Source of the DNA: an uncultured Collinsella sp.
GTDB taxonomy: Bacteria > Actinomycetota > Coriobacteriia > Coriobacteriales > Coriobacteriaceae
Reading direction: 5' to 3'
DNA length: 64,000 bases
NCBI GenBank assembly: GCA_900541685.1
Contig: UQKM01000006.1
Span: forward strand, 1 to 64,000
Below are positions 1 to 6,975 of the stretch, in pieces. The stretch's first letter is position 1. The number at the start of each line of letters is the position of its first letter. The position numbers and the translations under genes were made by a program. Below the pieces are notes generated by a model. That model had not been told where the DNA came from. It made no database searches and was given only the letters and a program-made list of their open reading frames with translations.

Positions 1-24
1 ATCCAAGGGTTACACCCTAAGAGC

Positions 25-49
25 AAACCACCCCTTCTAGGGGTGGTTT
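25..49. terminator. Intrinsic terminator hairpin
   Basis: An 11-bp perfect inverted repeat (AAACCACCCCT / AGGGGTGGTTT) with a 3-nt loop, followed on the plus strand by TTTTG. It can end transcription entering from the left. On the minus strand it lies just beyond the stop of the sirtuin remnant and could end that operon. Confidence 0.7.
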
Positions 50-53
50 TGAT

Positions 54-827
54 TTAAGCGTCCACGCATGAAACACGGCGCGATGAACTGCGCTGCTCGT
101 CGCCCGTCCGCGCCGCCGAGAGCAGGGCGCCCAAATCGGCCTGGATCGCCTCTGCCTTGCTTCCAAGCTGCAACGGAGCCGAGTCGCCCGAGATGTTTAC
201 GCTCAAAAGGTGCGCATCCGGCAGCTTTGCGGTCATGCTCCAGAACGGGAGTGTGATGATACCAGGAGTCATTTCGCCCACGCCGAGCTCCAGCAACAGC
301 ACGCGGCCACTGCTGCGCTCGCGCACAAAGCGTTCGTATCGTTCGAGGCTCTCGCGCCATGCTCCGCCTTGCAGAAACGTGTCGTCGCGCACCCACGGCA
401 CAAGCTGCCAGCCGCAATGCGGGCATCGGGGGACATCCTCGCTGCGGACCTCGAACCCCGCCATGCCCGCGAGCATGCGCTCGACGTAGGGGCTCGCATC
501 GAAGAGCTCGTCGCAGCATGGCTGCTTGCACTGAAGGTGCGCGAAGCTTCCCTGATAGTTACAGGTTCTCTCGTCGGGAAACGTCTTCTCGGCCTGGGTG
601 TCCACATTGGTGCTCAGGATGAAGTAGTCCTTATGGCCGATGAGGGACCGTAGGTCGAGATAGGGCTGCGAGGCCAGCTCGCGCAGCATGAAGTCGATGT
701 ATCGCGCATAGTATGCCCACTGCTGCTCGAGGCTGGGGTAGAGGTGGTAGAAGCCGTCGAAAAGGCTCTTGACTACTTTCGATTGATGCTCAGTGCCCAT
801 TGTATTCGCTACGATTAAACTCGGCAC
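54..827 (-). pseudogene. N-terminally truncated class M sirtuin-like remnant (copy A')
   Basis: Bases 54-770 encode a near-identical copy of the sirtuin-like protein at 3570-4418, from its residue 58 to almost the C-terminus. It keeps the T-x-N-x-D motif, the Gln that replaces the catalytic His, and the Cys pairs of the zinc ribbon. The N-terminal 57 residues, which carry the glycine-rich NAD-binding loop, are missing. They are replaced by about 19 unrelated residues that can be reached only from a GTG at 827 or an ATG at 800. Without that loop NAD binding is not expected, so I call it a pseudogene. It lies downstream of the two radical-SAM genes on the same strand. A stretch near 359-622 differs from 3836-4099 almost only at its edge, so the duplication is recent or has been kept alike by gene conversion. 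Confidence 0.8.
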
Positions 828-999
828 AGGGGATACTGGTTTTCCGTGCGAAAACGCTCATGCCGCTAAATTGAGCGACCGCCTGTACTGCAGCGGGATC
901 ATCCGCCCGAGCGATCCCTTAATCCGTCGCCCGTTGCGCCAATCGGCAGAAGCCACGCGTGGACGCTAATCGCTCGAGCGAATCGTCGTCGGTTTCCGT

Positions 1000-1908
1000 T
1001 TAACGATTTCTTTTTCCGCTATTATCTGACCCTCGGACTTCCTCGTGATAGAAGTAGTCCACGATCACCGGATGCCCCTGCGGGACTCTGCCATAAGGCA
1101 TTTCGTTGTCCACAAAGGGGCAATCGTACTTCTTGGCCATTTCCTCGGCTTTTACTTCAAGCGCTTCAAAATAGCTACGGTTGCGCTTGTTATAGATCTC
1201 ATCGTAAAGCGGTACGAGATTGGGATGTTTCTCGGCGATATAATCCAGGATCGTTTTTTTGAAACCACCCCGAAGATTGAGATTTTCGAGCCAAAACAAA
1301 TCGCACCGATCCTTTACTCGCTCAAAAATCATCTCAAAATCCGTGATGCCGGGAAATACCGGGGACACGAAGCAGACCGTACGGATACCTTCGTCATACA
1401 CCTGCTTCATAGCAGCGATACGACGCTCGATGCTCGACGCGGAGTCCATATCGTTCTTGAAGTTCTCATCCAGCGTGTTGATCGACCATGAAACGGTCAC
1501 TCGTCCAAGCCTCTTCAGCAGATCGATATCCCGTACCACAAGATCGGACTTTGTGCAGATCAGAATATCTGCATCGCTGCCAATCAGCTGCTCCAGGAGT
1601 TTCCTGGTATTCCCGAATCGCTCCTCCTGTGGATTGTAGCCATCCGTCACAGAACCGATAACCACCCGCTGTCCAGCGTATTTCTTCGGATTCTTGATTT
1701 CCGGCCAATGCTTCACATCAAGAAAGGTGCCCCATTCCTCCTTGTGTCCGGTAAAGCGCTTCATAAAGGAGGCATAGCAATACTTGCAGGCATGCGTGCA
1801 GCCTACATAGGGATTGACCGAGTAGCCGCCTACCGGCAGGCTGGACTTGGTCATGATGTTCTTTGCTTCCACCTCATTGATGAGGATTCCATCGATCACT
1901 TCCGCCAT
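1000..1908 (-). CDS. SPL-family radical SAM protein
   Basis: A 302-residue protein with the radical-SAM cluster motif C-x3-C-x2-C at C37, C41 and C44 and the surrounding PYVGCTHACKYCYA context typical of the spore-photoproduct-lyase-like family, COG1533 (DNA repair photolyase-like). The family uses S-adenosylmethionine and a 4Fe-4S cluster; the substrate of this member is unknown. I start at the ATG at 1908. An upstream GTG in frame (2052) would add 48 residues that overlap the neighbouring gene and do not look like protein of this family. The start overlaps the stop of the DUF5131 gene by 13 bp, so the two are probably translationally coupled. The gene looks AT-richer than the flanking sirtuin and TetR genes, which suggests horizontal origin. 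Confidence 0.85.
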   Translation of the reverse strand: MAEVIDGILINEVEAKNIMTKSSLPVGGYSVNPYVGCTHACKYCYASFMKRFTGHKEEWGTFLDVKHWPEIKNPKKYAGQRVVIGSVTDGYNPQEERFGNTRKLLEQLIGSDADILICTKSDLVVRDIDLLKRLGRVTVSWSINTLDENFKNDMDSASSIERRIAAMKQVYDEGIRTVCFVSPVFPGITDFEMIFERVKDRCDLFWLENLNLRGGFKKTILDYIAEKHPNLVPLYDEIYNKRNRSYFEALEVKAEEMAKKYDCPFVDNEMPYGRVPQGHPVIVDYFYHEEVRGSDNSGKRNR

Positions 1909-2585
1909 GTTCTCTGCACCTCCAGCACTCTTTCGAATTCTTCCGGCAATTCCTGAATCATGTTTTCGTCCCCTATGACAGAGACGAGGTCTTCCTTCAT
2001 AAACATTGGAATGCCAAGCGCGTGCGCCTGGTCCGTCAAAGACCATGCCCACTCCGGTTCCGTATGAACCTTCCTGCTCTGCGCCCCGGTCATGGTACCG
2101 ACGACGATCCAGTTGATTCCGGAAAGGTCGACCGTACCGGGATCGTCGAATAGCGGCTCAAAAGTAACGAAGAAGTGATTTGCTTTGACGTTTTTCCGAA
2201 GGGCGTCGATACGCCACAGCTCCGCTTTCCTCGTCACCGTAACGCCGAACCATGCGTTTTCCAGGTCGGTATCTAAATCCAGCAAATCGGGTCTCTTGGT
2301 CAGGAACAGGAACTGATGCTGTGGATTCTCATGGATCTTTGCAAATACCTCGTCTCGCCATTCCAGCTTCCACCCGGAGAGATCGCTCATGCCGGTAAGG
2401 AGAAAGTTCTGCGGGCGTTTCTTTTCCATCATCTTGAGCTTGCTCGGGAAGAACGCAGGATCAGCGAAGTCGTCAATCATATGCCAACGTTTCACATTGT
2501 TACGGGCATAGCAATATGGACACCCCACCGTGCAGCCGATGACGATATTCATATTCTGAATCTGATTTTTGATGCAGATGCTCAT
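1896..2585 (-). CDS. DUF5131-family (phage Gp37/Gp68-like) radical SAM protein
   Basis: A 229-residue protein with a C-x3-C-x2-C motif at C18, C22 and C25 (GCTVGCPYCYA), followed by the FLLTGMSDL, FLFLTKRP, WFGVTVT and FEPLF blocks that mark the DUF5131 / Gp37-Gp68 radical-SAM family. The biochemical function of that family is not established. Its ATG overlaps the TGA of the sirtuin stub upstream (ATGA overlap at 2582-2585), and its own stop overlaps the next radical-SAM gene. The three reading frames therefore form one coupled unit, presumably driven from the TetR-flanked promoter region near 2800. Base composition is lower in GC than its neighbours. No three-Cys-motif partner protein, sometimes found beside this family, is present. 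Confidence 0.8.
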   Translation of the reverse strand: MSICIKNQIQNMNIVIGCTVGCPYCYARNNVKRWHMIDDFADPAFFPSKLKMMEKKRPQNFLLTGMSDLSGWKLEWRDEVFAKIHENPQHQFLFLTKRPDLLDLDTDLENAWFGVTVTRKAELWRIDALRKNVKANHFFVTFEPLFDDPGTVDLSGINWIVVGTMTGAQSRKVHTEPEWAWSLTDQAHALGIPMFMKEDLVSVIGDENMIQELPEEFERVLEVQRTWRK

Positions 2586-2782
2586 AACGCCTGCCTACCT
2601 GCCTCTCCCGTAAACACGCAATCAGCCTTCCCCACCTTGCGGGCAAAAGCCTCGATATCTTGCTTGCAAGCAGCAGGCTCGCAATCGCTCAAATCGTATG
2701 ACGTGCCGCCGTTTCGATAGACGGCCCGATGGGAAAACGATCGGCTGACAAGCCCGATGCCGAGCTTCTCGCACAGGGTCAT
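2582..2782 (-). pseudogene. Sirtuin C' N-terminal stub (66 residues)
   Basis: A 66-residue frame whose first ~60 residues align with the N-terminus of the sirtuin at 5108-6073 (compare SFSHRAVYRNGGTSYDLSD with SFSLQAAYRSGGTPYELSD, then EADCV/KADCV). The match stops inside the glycine-rich NAD loop and the frame ends six residues later. It has a good ribosome site (AAAGGGAG) and an ATG start where the intact paralogue uses GTG. Its stop overlaps the start of the DUF5131 gene as ATGA. It is probably a truncation left when the radical-SAM genes replaced the rest of the gene. It may still be translated and serve only to couple translation to the next gene. Confidence 0.75.
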
Positions 2783-2802
2783 CCGTGCTCCCTTTCAGCT
2801 AT

Positions 2803-2820
2803 AAAAAACAGGTGTCTATA
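2803..2820. promoter_or_regulatory. Degenerate operator of the left TetR locus
   Basis: This position aligns exactly with the 18-bp palindrome at 6095-6112. The right half (GGTGTCTATA) is kept, but the left half has become A-rich (AAAAAACA), so the symmetry is weakened. It lies between the divergent sirtuin stub and TetR gene. Confidence 0.45.
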
Positions 2821-2925
2821 AACAGTATCCTTGTTGATTTTCGCAGGGGCAATGAACAAACGCGTGCACCTGTCGATAAACGAACAGCTACTGGACATTG
2901 TCAAACGACTCAGATTGGAGAGGCG

Positions 2926-3486
2926 ATGGGAGAAACCAAGATCGACCGCCGGCGGCGCTACACCCTCTCGGTCATACAGGAGGCGTTCTTCGCGCTGCTG
3001 GCCGAGGTCGGCTTCGCGAAGATGACGGTGGCGGACATCTGCCGCCGCGCCGAGATCAACCGGGGAACGTTCTATCTGCATTACGAGGATAAGTACGCGC
3101 TGCTCGACGCGCTTATCGACGAGGCATTGGCAGCGGCTCCCCCGCTTGAGGGGGTTGAATCGGCAACGCTTTGCCAGCGTCCGCCGGCAGACGACGATTA
3201 TCGCCTGCTTTATTCGGACAGCGACGCATACGCTCGCGTAGCCCAGCGCGTCATAGAACGCGGAGCGGAGCAGATGGTTCCCTGGGTCATGGAGAAAACA
3301 GGGCTTTCACGCGAAGACGCTTTCCTGCTCTTCGTCCACAACGTCCAGGGCAATCTGGCCGTCAACCGCCTGCTCGGCTGGAGACGAGGCCCCGAGTTCG
3401 CCCATGCCCAGGAGCTGCTCAACGCCTATTCCGAAGGGGGCTTACTGGCGGTATCCGCTCTTCGCGATTCCGATAACCCATCGTGA
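2926..3486 (+). CDS. TetR/AcrR-family transcriptional regulator (copy 1)
   Basis: A 186-residue protein with an N-terminal TetR helix-turn-helix (about residues 9-55), containing FAKMTVADICRRAEINRGTFYLHY, the classical TetR recognition-helix pattern. The C-terminal ligand or dimer domain resembles the small TetR_C families, but no ligand can be named. The ATG at 2926 is chosen because it follows GGAGAGG at the right distance and because the paralogue at 6217 begins equivalently; an in-frame extension to 2785 covers the regulatory spacer. It is divergent from the sirtuin stub and radical-SAM genes and is very similar to copy 2 throughout. It probably represses its own and the divergent promoter. 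Confidence 0.88.
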   Translation: MGETKIDRRRRYTLSVIQEAFFALLAEVGFAKMTVADICRRAEINRGTFYLHYEDKYALLDALIDEALAAAPPLEGVESATLCQRPPADDDYRLLYSDSDAYARVAQRVIERGAEQMVPWVMEKTGLSREDAFLLFVHNVQGNLAVNRLLGWRRGPEFAHAQELLNAYSEGGLLAVSALRDSDNPS

Positions 3487-3504
3487 CCTGCGATTCAGGA
3501 ATAC

Positions 3505-3534
3505 CAGCCTCCGAGCCCTCTCGTTCGGAGGCTG
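3505..3534. terminator. Hairpin between TetR copy 1 and sirtuin A
   Basis: A perfect 10-bp inverted repeat (CAGCCTCCGA / TCGGAGGCTG) with a 10-nt loop in the gap between the two convergent genes. No U-tract follows on either strand, so it is either a weak bidirectional terminator or a transcript-end stabiliser. Confidence 0.45.
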
Positions 3535-3569
3535 CGGCTAAAACCTCATTGCGCGTCTACCGCTCCGCG

Positions 3570-4418
3570 TTACTCGCCACCTGCCCGCGCCACCGAGAGC
3601 AGGGCGCCCAAATCGGCCTGGATCGCCCCTGCCTTGCTTCCAAGCTGCAGCGGAGCCGAGCCGCCCGAGATGTTTACGCTCAGCAGGTGCGCATCCGGCA
3701 GCTTCGCGGTCATGCTCCAGAACGGGAGCGTGATGATGCCGGGGGTCATCTCGCCCACGCCGAGCTCCAGCAACAGCACGCGGCGATCGCTGCGCTCGCG
3801 CACGAAGCGCTCGTATCGTCCGAGGCTCTCGCGCCATGCCGCACCTTGCAGAAACGTGTCGTCGCGCACCCACGGCACAAGCTGCCAGCCGCAATGCGGG
3901 CATCGGGGGACATCCTCGCTGCGGACCTCGAACCCCGCCATGCCCGCGAGCATGCGCTCGACGTAGGGGCTCGCATCGAAGAGCTCGTCGCAGCATGGCT
4001 GCTTGCACTGAAGGTGCGCGAAGCTTCCCTGATAGTTACAGGTTCTCTCGTCGGGAAACGTCTTCTCGGCCTGGGTGTCCACATTGGTGCTCAGGATGAA
4101 GTAGTCCTTATGGCCGATGAGGGACCGTAGGTCGAGATAGGGCTGCGAGGCCAGCTCGCGCAGCATGAAGTCGATGTATCGCGCGTAGTAGGCCCATTGC
4201 TGCTCGAGGCTGGGGTAGAGGTGGTAGAAGCCGTCGAAAAGGCTCTTGAAGCCAAAGGCTTGCTGCCAGTCCGTCATTCCGGCGCGCGCCATGCCTGCGC
4301 GGTTGTAATGGTTGACCCCGGCGGCGCTTGACATGCCCGAGCCGATGCCGACGATGATGGCGTCGGCATCGTCGATAAGGCTTCGAAGCCTATACGCTTC
4401 CCTCTCTAGAGACGGCAT
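3570..4418 (-). CDS. Class M sirtuin (SirTM)-like protein, sirtuin A
   Basis: A 282-residue Sir2-fold protein. Visible elements in order are the NAD-binding GIGSGMSSAAG loop (residues 24-34), the STNVD motif (N112, D114), YQGSF in place of the usual HG motif (Q130 replaces the catalytic His), a zinc ribbon (C138, C142, C173, C176), and ELGVGEMTP near the C-terminus. Class M sirtuins of Firmicutes are known to carry Gln at this site and to act as protein ADP-ribosyltransferases rather than deacylases; this assignment is by motif only. It is the last gene of a three-sirtuin operon. Its ATG overlaps the stop of sirtuin B by 13 bp, with GAGGAG inside B as ribosome site. No macrodomain, GcvH-like or lipoate ligase gene, the usual SirTM partners, lies nearby. 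Confidence 0.82.
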   Translation of the reverse strand: MPSLEREAYRLRSLIDDADAIIVGIGSGMSSAAGVNHYNRAGMARAGMTDWQQAFGFKSLFDGFYHLYPSLEQQWAYYARYIDFMLRELASQPYLDLRSLIGHKDYFILSTNVDTQAEKTFPDERTCNYQGSFAHLQCKQPCCDELFDASPYVERMLAGMAGFEVRSEDVPRCPHCGWQLVPWVRDDTFLQGAAWRESLGRYERFVRERSDRRVLLLELGVGEMTPGIITLPFWSMTAKLPDAHLLSVNISGGSAPLQLGSKAGAIQADLGALLSVARAGGE

Positions 4419-5104
4419 TGGGCAATCTCCTCGAAAGCCGGGGTCATATCGCCGTCAACGAGAATCGTCTCGCACGAGGCGTCGGGCGCCATGGCCTGGC
4501 TGTAGTTGAACACGATGTAGGTGGCGTGCTCGCAGACGTTCGCGATCTGGGCGAGCATGTGCTTTATGATGCCGTTGCGCAGTCCCACGCCAAGTTCGAG
4601 GATGGCGACCCTGCCGTTGCGATGGGCTTGCACAAGGCGCTCGAGCTCCTCGAGCTGGGCCGTGGCGAGGGCGTCTGGATGGGCGAGACGCCGCTCGTCG
4701 ATCGACGTGCGTATGCCCCCCTCCGTCTCGAGCACGCGGTTCTCGTTGAACCCTGCGCGTACGAAGTGCCCGTCGATATTGCACGTGATCACGAAGGTGT
4801 CAGCGTGCTCTGTAAGACGCCGCAGCTCGTTCATGAGCGGGCTGGGCTCATATTCGAGATATTCCTTTTGATGAAACCGCTCGGCCCATCGGCGTCGCAC
4901 GCTGGCATCCGGGGAGGCAAGCCCCTGCAGTATGCAGCCGATGCCGTCTGCCTGGGCGAGGTCCCCGTACGCCTCTTGGAAATGAGCATCGGCGCAGAAA
5001 AGGTTGAGCCCCTCTGCCATGTCGAGTCCGTTGCTAGCGCCGATGATGACAAGATCCGCTTCGGCTAGCGCCCTGCCTATGCGAACTGCTTTCGCCGTCT
5101 CCAT
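4406..5104 (-). CDS. Divergent Sir2-fold protein lacking the zinc ribbon, sirtuin B
   Basis: A 232-residue protein that aligns with its two neighbours at the glycine loop (IIGASNGLDMAEG, about residues 20-32), the T-x-N-x-D motif (ITCNIDG) and the terminal ELGVGLRN segment. It lacks all four zinc-ribbon cysteines. At the position of the catalytic His it has a TEG tripeptide (LETEGG). It is shorter than a normal sirtuin because the small zinc domain is essentially absent. It could be a pseudoenzyme or regulatory partner of sirtuins A and C, or an enzyme with a different NAD or ADP-ribose reaction; the sequence does not decide. Its start is 4 bp after the stop of sirtuin C with the ribosome site GGGAGG inside C, and it overlaps A, so the three are translated together. 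Confidence 0.75.
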   Translation of the reverse strand: METAKAVRIGRALAEADLVIIGASNGLDMAEGLNLFCADAHFQEAYGDLAQADGIGCILQGLASPDASVRRRWAERFHQKEYLEYEPSPLMNELRRLTEHADTFVITCNIDGHFVRAGFNENRVLETEGGIRTSIDERRLAHPDALATAQLEELERLVQAHRNGRVAILELGVGLRNGIIKHMLAQIANVCEHATYIVFNYSQAMAPDASCETILVDGDMTPAFEEIAQCRL

Positions 5105-5107
5105 GCG

Positions 5108-6073
5108 CTACCTCCCCAGCGTCTTGCGCACGTCGGCAAGCACGTCGGCGATGTCGGCGCGAACGGCGAGCCCCCGATCCTCGATCGCGCGGGGGAGAAA
5201 CTGCGTCTTGTTGTTTACGGCGATGTAGCTGGCCTGCGGTAACTGCGCCGTGAGGGCCCAGAACGGCTCCTGGATAAACGCGGGCGTCATGCGGCCCACA
5301 CCCAGCTCGAGGAAGAGGATCCTCTGCCGTGCGTGCGCGTCGAGCCAGTCGGACACCTTGCGGTACTGCTCCTCGTAGAGTTCGCCCTGCAGGAAGTTGC
5401 CGTAGCCGCGAACCCAGGGGAACGCCTCTGCCCCGCAGTGCGGGCAGCGCGGCACGAGCTCTGTCGGAACCTCAAGGCCGTCTCCCATGGCCTCTACCAT
5501 GTTGGAGACCGGCTCGACCGCATCCCACACCGCGTCGGTGCAACAGCGGGAGCACTGAAAGAAGCGGTGGTCGCCTTGGATCTCTGCCACTTTCTCCCAG
5601 GGATAGAGCTTCACAAACTGCGTGTCCTGGTTGGTGGTGAGCACGAAGAAATCCTTCTCGGCGAGAATGGCGTCGAGGTCCCTGTAGGGCTTGCGCAGCG
5701 GGGCGTTGAGCGTGGTGTCGAGGAAGGTGGCGAGGTATCCCCAGCGCGCCTCGGCGGTGGGCCAGCGGTAGAACGACCCCTCGAAAGCGCCCTTGAAACC
5801 GTAACGCTCGGCGAATTTGCCGAAATGCTTGCGATAGGTCGCGTTGTCCTCGTAGTAGAAGTCGCCGCCGCCCGCCGCGGAGAGCCCGGAGGCCCCGCCC
5901 GCCAGCACGCAATCGGCTTCCTCGATCATGCGGGCGAAGTCCTCGATTTGCTGGTCGTAGGGCTCGGGCTCGCGGTCACTCAGCTCATAGGGCGTGCCGC
6001 CGCTGCGGTAGGCGGCCTGAAGGGAAAACGATTGGTTGGTGAGCTCGATAACGAGCTGCTCGTACAGGGTCAC
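5108..6073 (-). CDS. Class M sirtuin (SirTM)-like protein, sirtuin C
   Basis: A 321-residue Sir2-fold protein and the first gene of the operon. It has about 45 extra N-terminal residues relative to sirtuin A (SGGTPYELSDREPEPYDQQ region), then a Gly-rich loop GGASGLSAAGGG (59-70), TTNQD (N148, D150), IQG with Q166 in place of the catalytic His, CSRC and CPHC zinc pairs, and ELGVGRMTP. The Gln substitution and zinc ribbon match class M sirtuins, which transfer ADP-ribose to protein. I place the start at GTG 6073. It follows AGAAGGT, and the duplicated stub at 2782 starts with ATG at the same place; upstream in-frame ATGs would run through the operator and into the divergent TetR gene. Expression is probably repressed by the adjacent TetR. 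Confidence 0.82.
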   Translation of the reverse strand: MTLYEQLVIELTNQSFSLQAAYRSGGTPYELSDREPEPYDQQIEDFARMIEEADCVLAGGASGLSAAGGGDFYYEDNATYRKHFGKFAERYGFKGAFEGSFYRWPTAEARWGYLATFLDTTLNAPLRKPYRDLDAILAEKDFFVLTTNQDTQFVKLYPWEKVAEIQGDHRFFQCSRCCTDAVWDAVEPVSNMVEAMGDGLEVPTELVPRCPHCGAEAFPWVRGYGNFLQGELYEEQYRKVSDWLDAHARQRILFLELGVGRMTPAFIQEPFWALTAQLPQASYIAVNNKTQFLPRAIEDRGLAVRADIADVLADVRKTLGR

Positions 6074-6094
6074 TGGATACCTTCTTTCAGCTAT

Positions 6095-6112
6095 TATAAA
6101 CACGTGTCTATA
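6095..6112. promoter_or_regulatory. Candidate TetR operator palindrome
   Basis: TATAAACACGTGTCTATA is an 18-bp inverted repeat with only one mismatched pair, centred on CACGTG. It sits in the 143-bp spacer between sirtuin C and TetR copy 2, about 22 bp upstream of the sirtuin start, where the TATA halves could also overlap -10 boxes in both directions. An aligned, partly decayed copy occurs in the duplicate locus. Operator identity is inferred. Confidence 0.6.
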
Positions 6113-6216
6113 AAAAGTATCCATGTCGATTTGCTTAAGAGCAATGAACGGCTTCGGCCTGCTGTCGATAAACGAGCGTTTGCCGGGCATTGTCGAGCGT
6201 TGCAATTGGAGGGGTA

Positions 6217-6771
6217 ATGGAAGCGGGGAAGATCGATCGTCGCCGACGCTATACACTCTCGGTCATACGGGAGGCGTTCTTCGCGCTGCTGGCCGAGGTC
6301 GGCTTCGCGAAGATGACGGTAGCGGATATCTGCCGCCGCGCCGATATCAACCGTGGCACGTTCTATCTGCACTACGAGGACAAGTTCGCCCTGCTCGACG
6401 CGCTTATCGACGAGGCCTTGGCGGCGGTGCCGCCACTCGAGGGAACGGAGGCGGGTGCCCTCTGCCAGCGTCCGCCGGCAAACGATGACTATTATCTGCT
6501 CTACTCGGATGACGACGCGTACGCCCGGGTGGCACAGCGCGTCGTCGAGCGCGGCGCCGAGCAGATGGTTCCCTCGATCATGGAGGAGACTGGGCTTTCG
6601 CGCGAGGACGCCTATCTGCTCTTCGTCCACAACGTCCAGGGAAATCTCGCGGTCAACCGCCTGCTCGGTTGGAGGCGAGGGCCCGAGTTTGCCCACGCTC
6701 AGGAGCTGCTCAGCGCCTATTCCGAAGGGGGCATGCGGGCGGTATCGGCTCGTCACGATCCCCGTAGTTGA
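6217..6771 (+). CDS. TetR/AcrR-family transcriptional regulator (copy 2)
   Basis: A 184-residue TetR-type regulator, paralogue of the protein at 2926-3486. The DNA-binding domain is almost identical (VADICRRADINRGTFYLHY recognition region), so both copies may bind the same operator. The C-terminal half is likewise close, including a VHNVQGNLAVNRLLGW block. The ATG at 6217 follows GGAGGGG. It is divergent from the intact three-sirtuin operon and is the natural candidate for its repressor. The inducing signal is not evident. Confidence 0.88.
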   Translation: MEAGKIDRRRRYTLSVIREAFFALLAEVGFAKMTVADICRRADINRGTFYLHYEDKFALLDALIDEALAAVPPLEGTEAGALCQRPPANDDYYLLYSDDDAYARVAQRVVERGAEQMVPSIMEETGLSREDAYLLFVHNVQGNLAVNRLLGWRRGPEFAHAQELLSAYSEGGMRAVSARHDPRS

Positions 6772-6903
6772 TCTTGACAGCGTGCCATTTCAGGCAGGCG
6801 ACGTTGCTATGGCCCCTCTTTGGTTTTCGATGTTGCATAAGGCAATCGCAATCGCCTTGAGCTTCTTTAGGGAACTTGAGCAAGAGATATGGCCTGCTGG
6901 CGA

Positions 6904-6933
6904 TTGATTAACCCCATTTGTTTTGGTTACAAG
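6904..6933 (+). promoter_or_regulatory. Possible promoter for the flavodoxin-like gene
   Basis: TTGATT and TACAAG hexamers separated by 18 bp, followed by a 7-bp hairpin (ATGCTGC / GCAGCAT, 6939-6958) just before the ribosome site AAGGAGAGGG. The rest of 6772-6975 holds no convincing gene. Confidence 0.4.
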
Positions 6934-6975
6934 AAAAAATGCTGCGCGCCTGCAGCATGAAGGAGAGGGAATCCT

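Larger units (their letters stand above)
54..6771. repeat. Imperfect tandem duplication of a sirtuin/TetR locus
   Basis: Two direct-orientation copies of one locus. The right copy runs from sirtuin A (3570) through sirtuins B and C to TetR (6771). The left copy runs from A' (54) to TetR (3486), with B and most of C missing. Matching segments are 54-770 with 3570-4247, 2582-2782 with the first ~200 bp of sirtuin C below 6073, the intergenic spacers 2783-2925 with 6074-6216, and 2926-3486 with 6217-6771. The unmatched interior of the left copy (about 830-2585) holds the radical-SAM pair. The spacers are both 143 bp long and are clearly alignable. Confidence 0.85.

Noticed and set aside
1909..2052. 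N-terminal 48-residue extension of the SPL-type protein
   Set aside because: It overlaps the DUF5131 coding region and lacks similarity to the family; ATG 1908 is better.
3483..4130. Plus-strand frames across sirtuin A and A'
   Set aside because: They occur in both copies only because the copies are almost identical; the minus-strand sirtuin reading is well supported.
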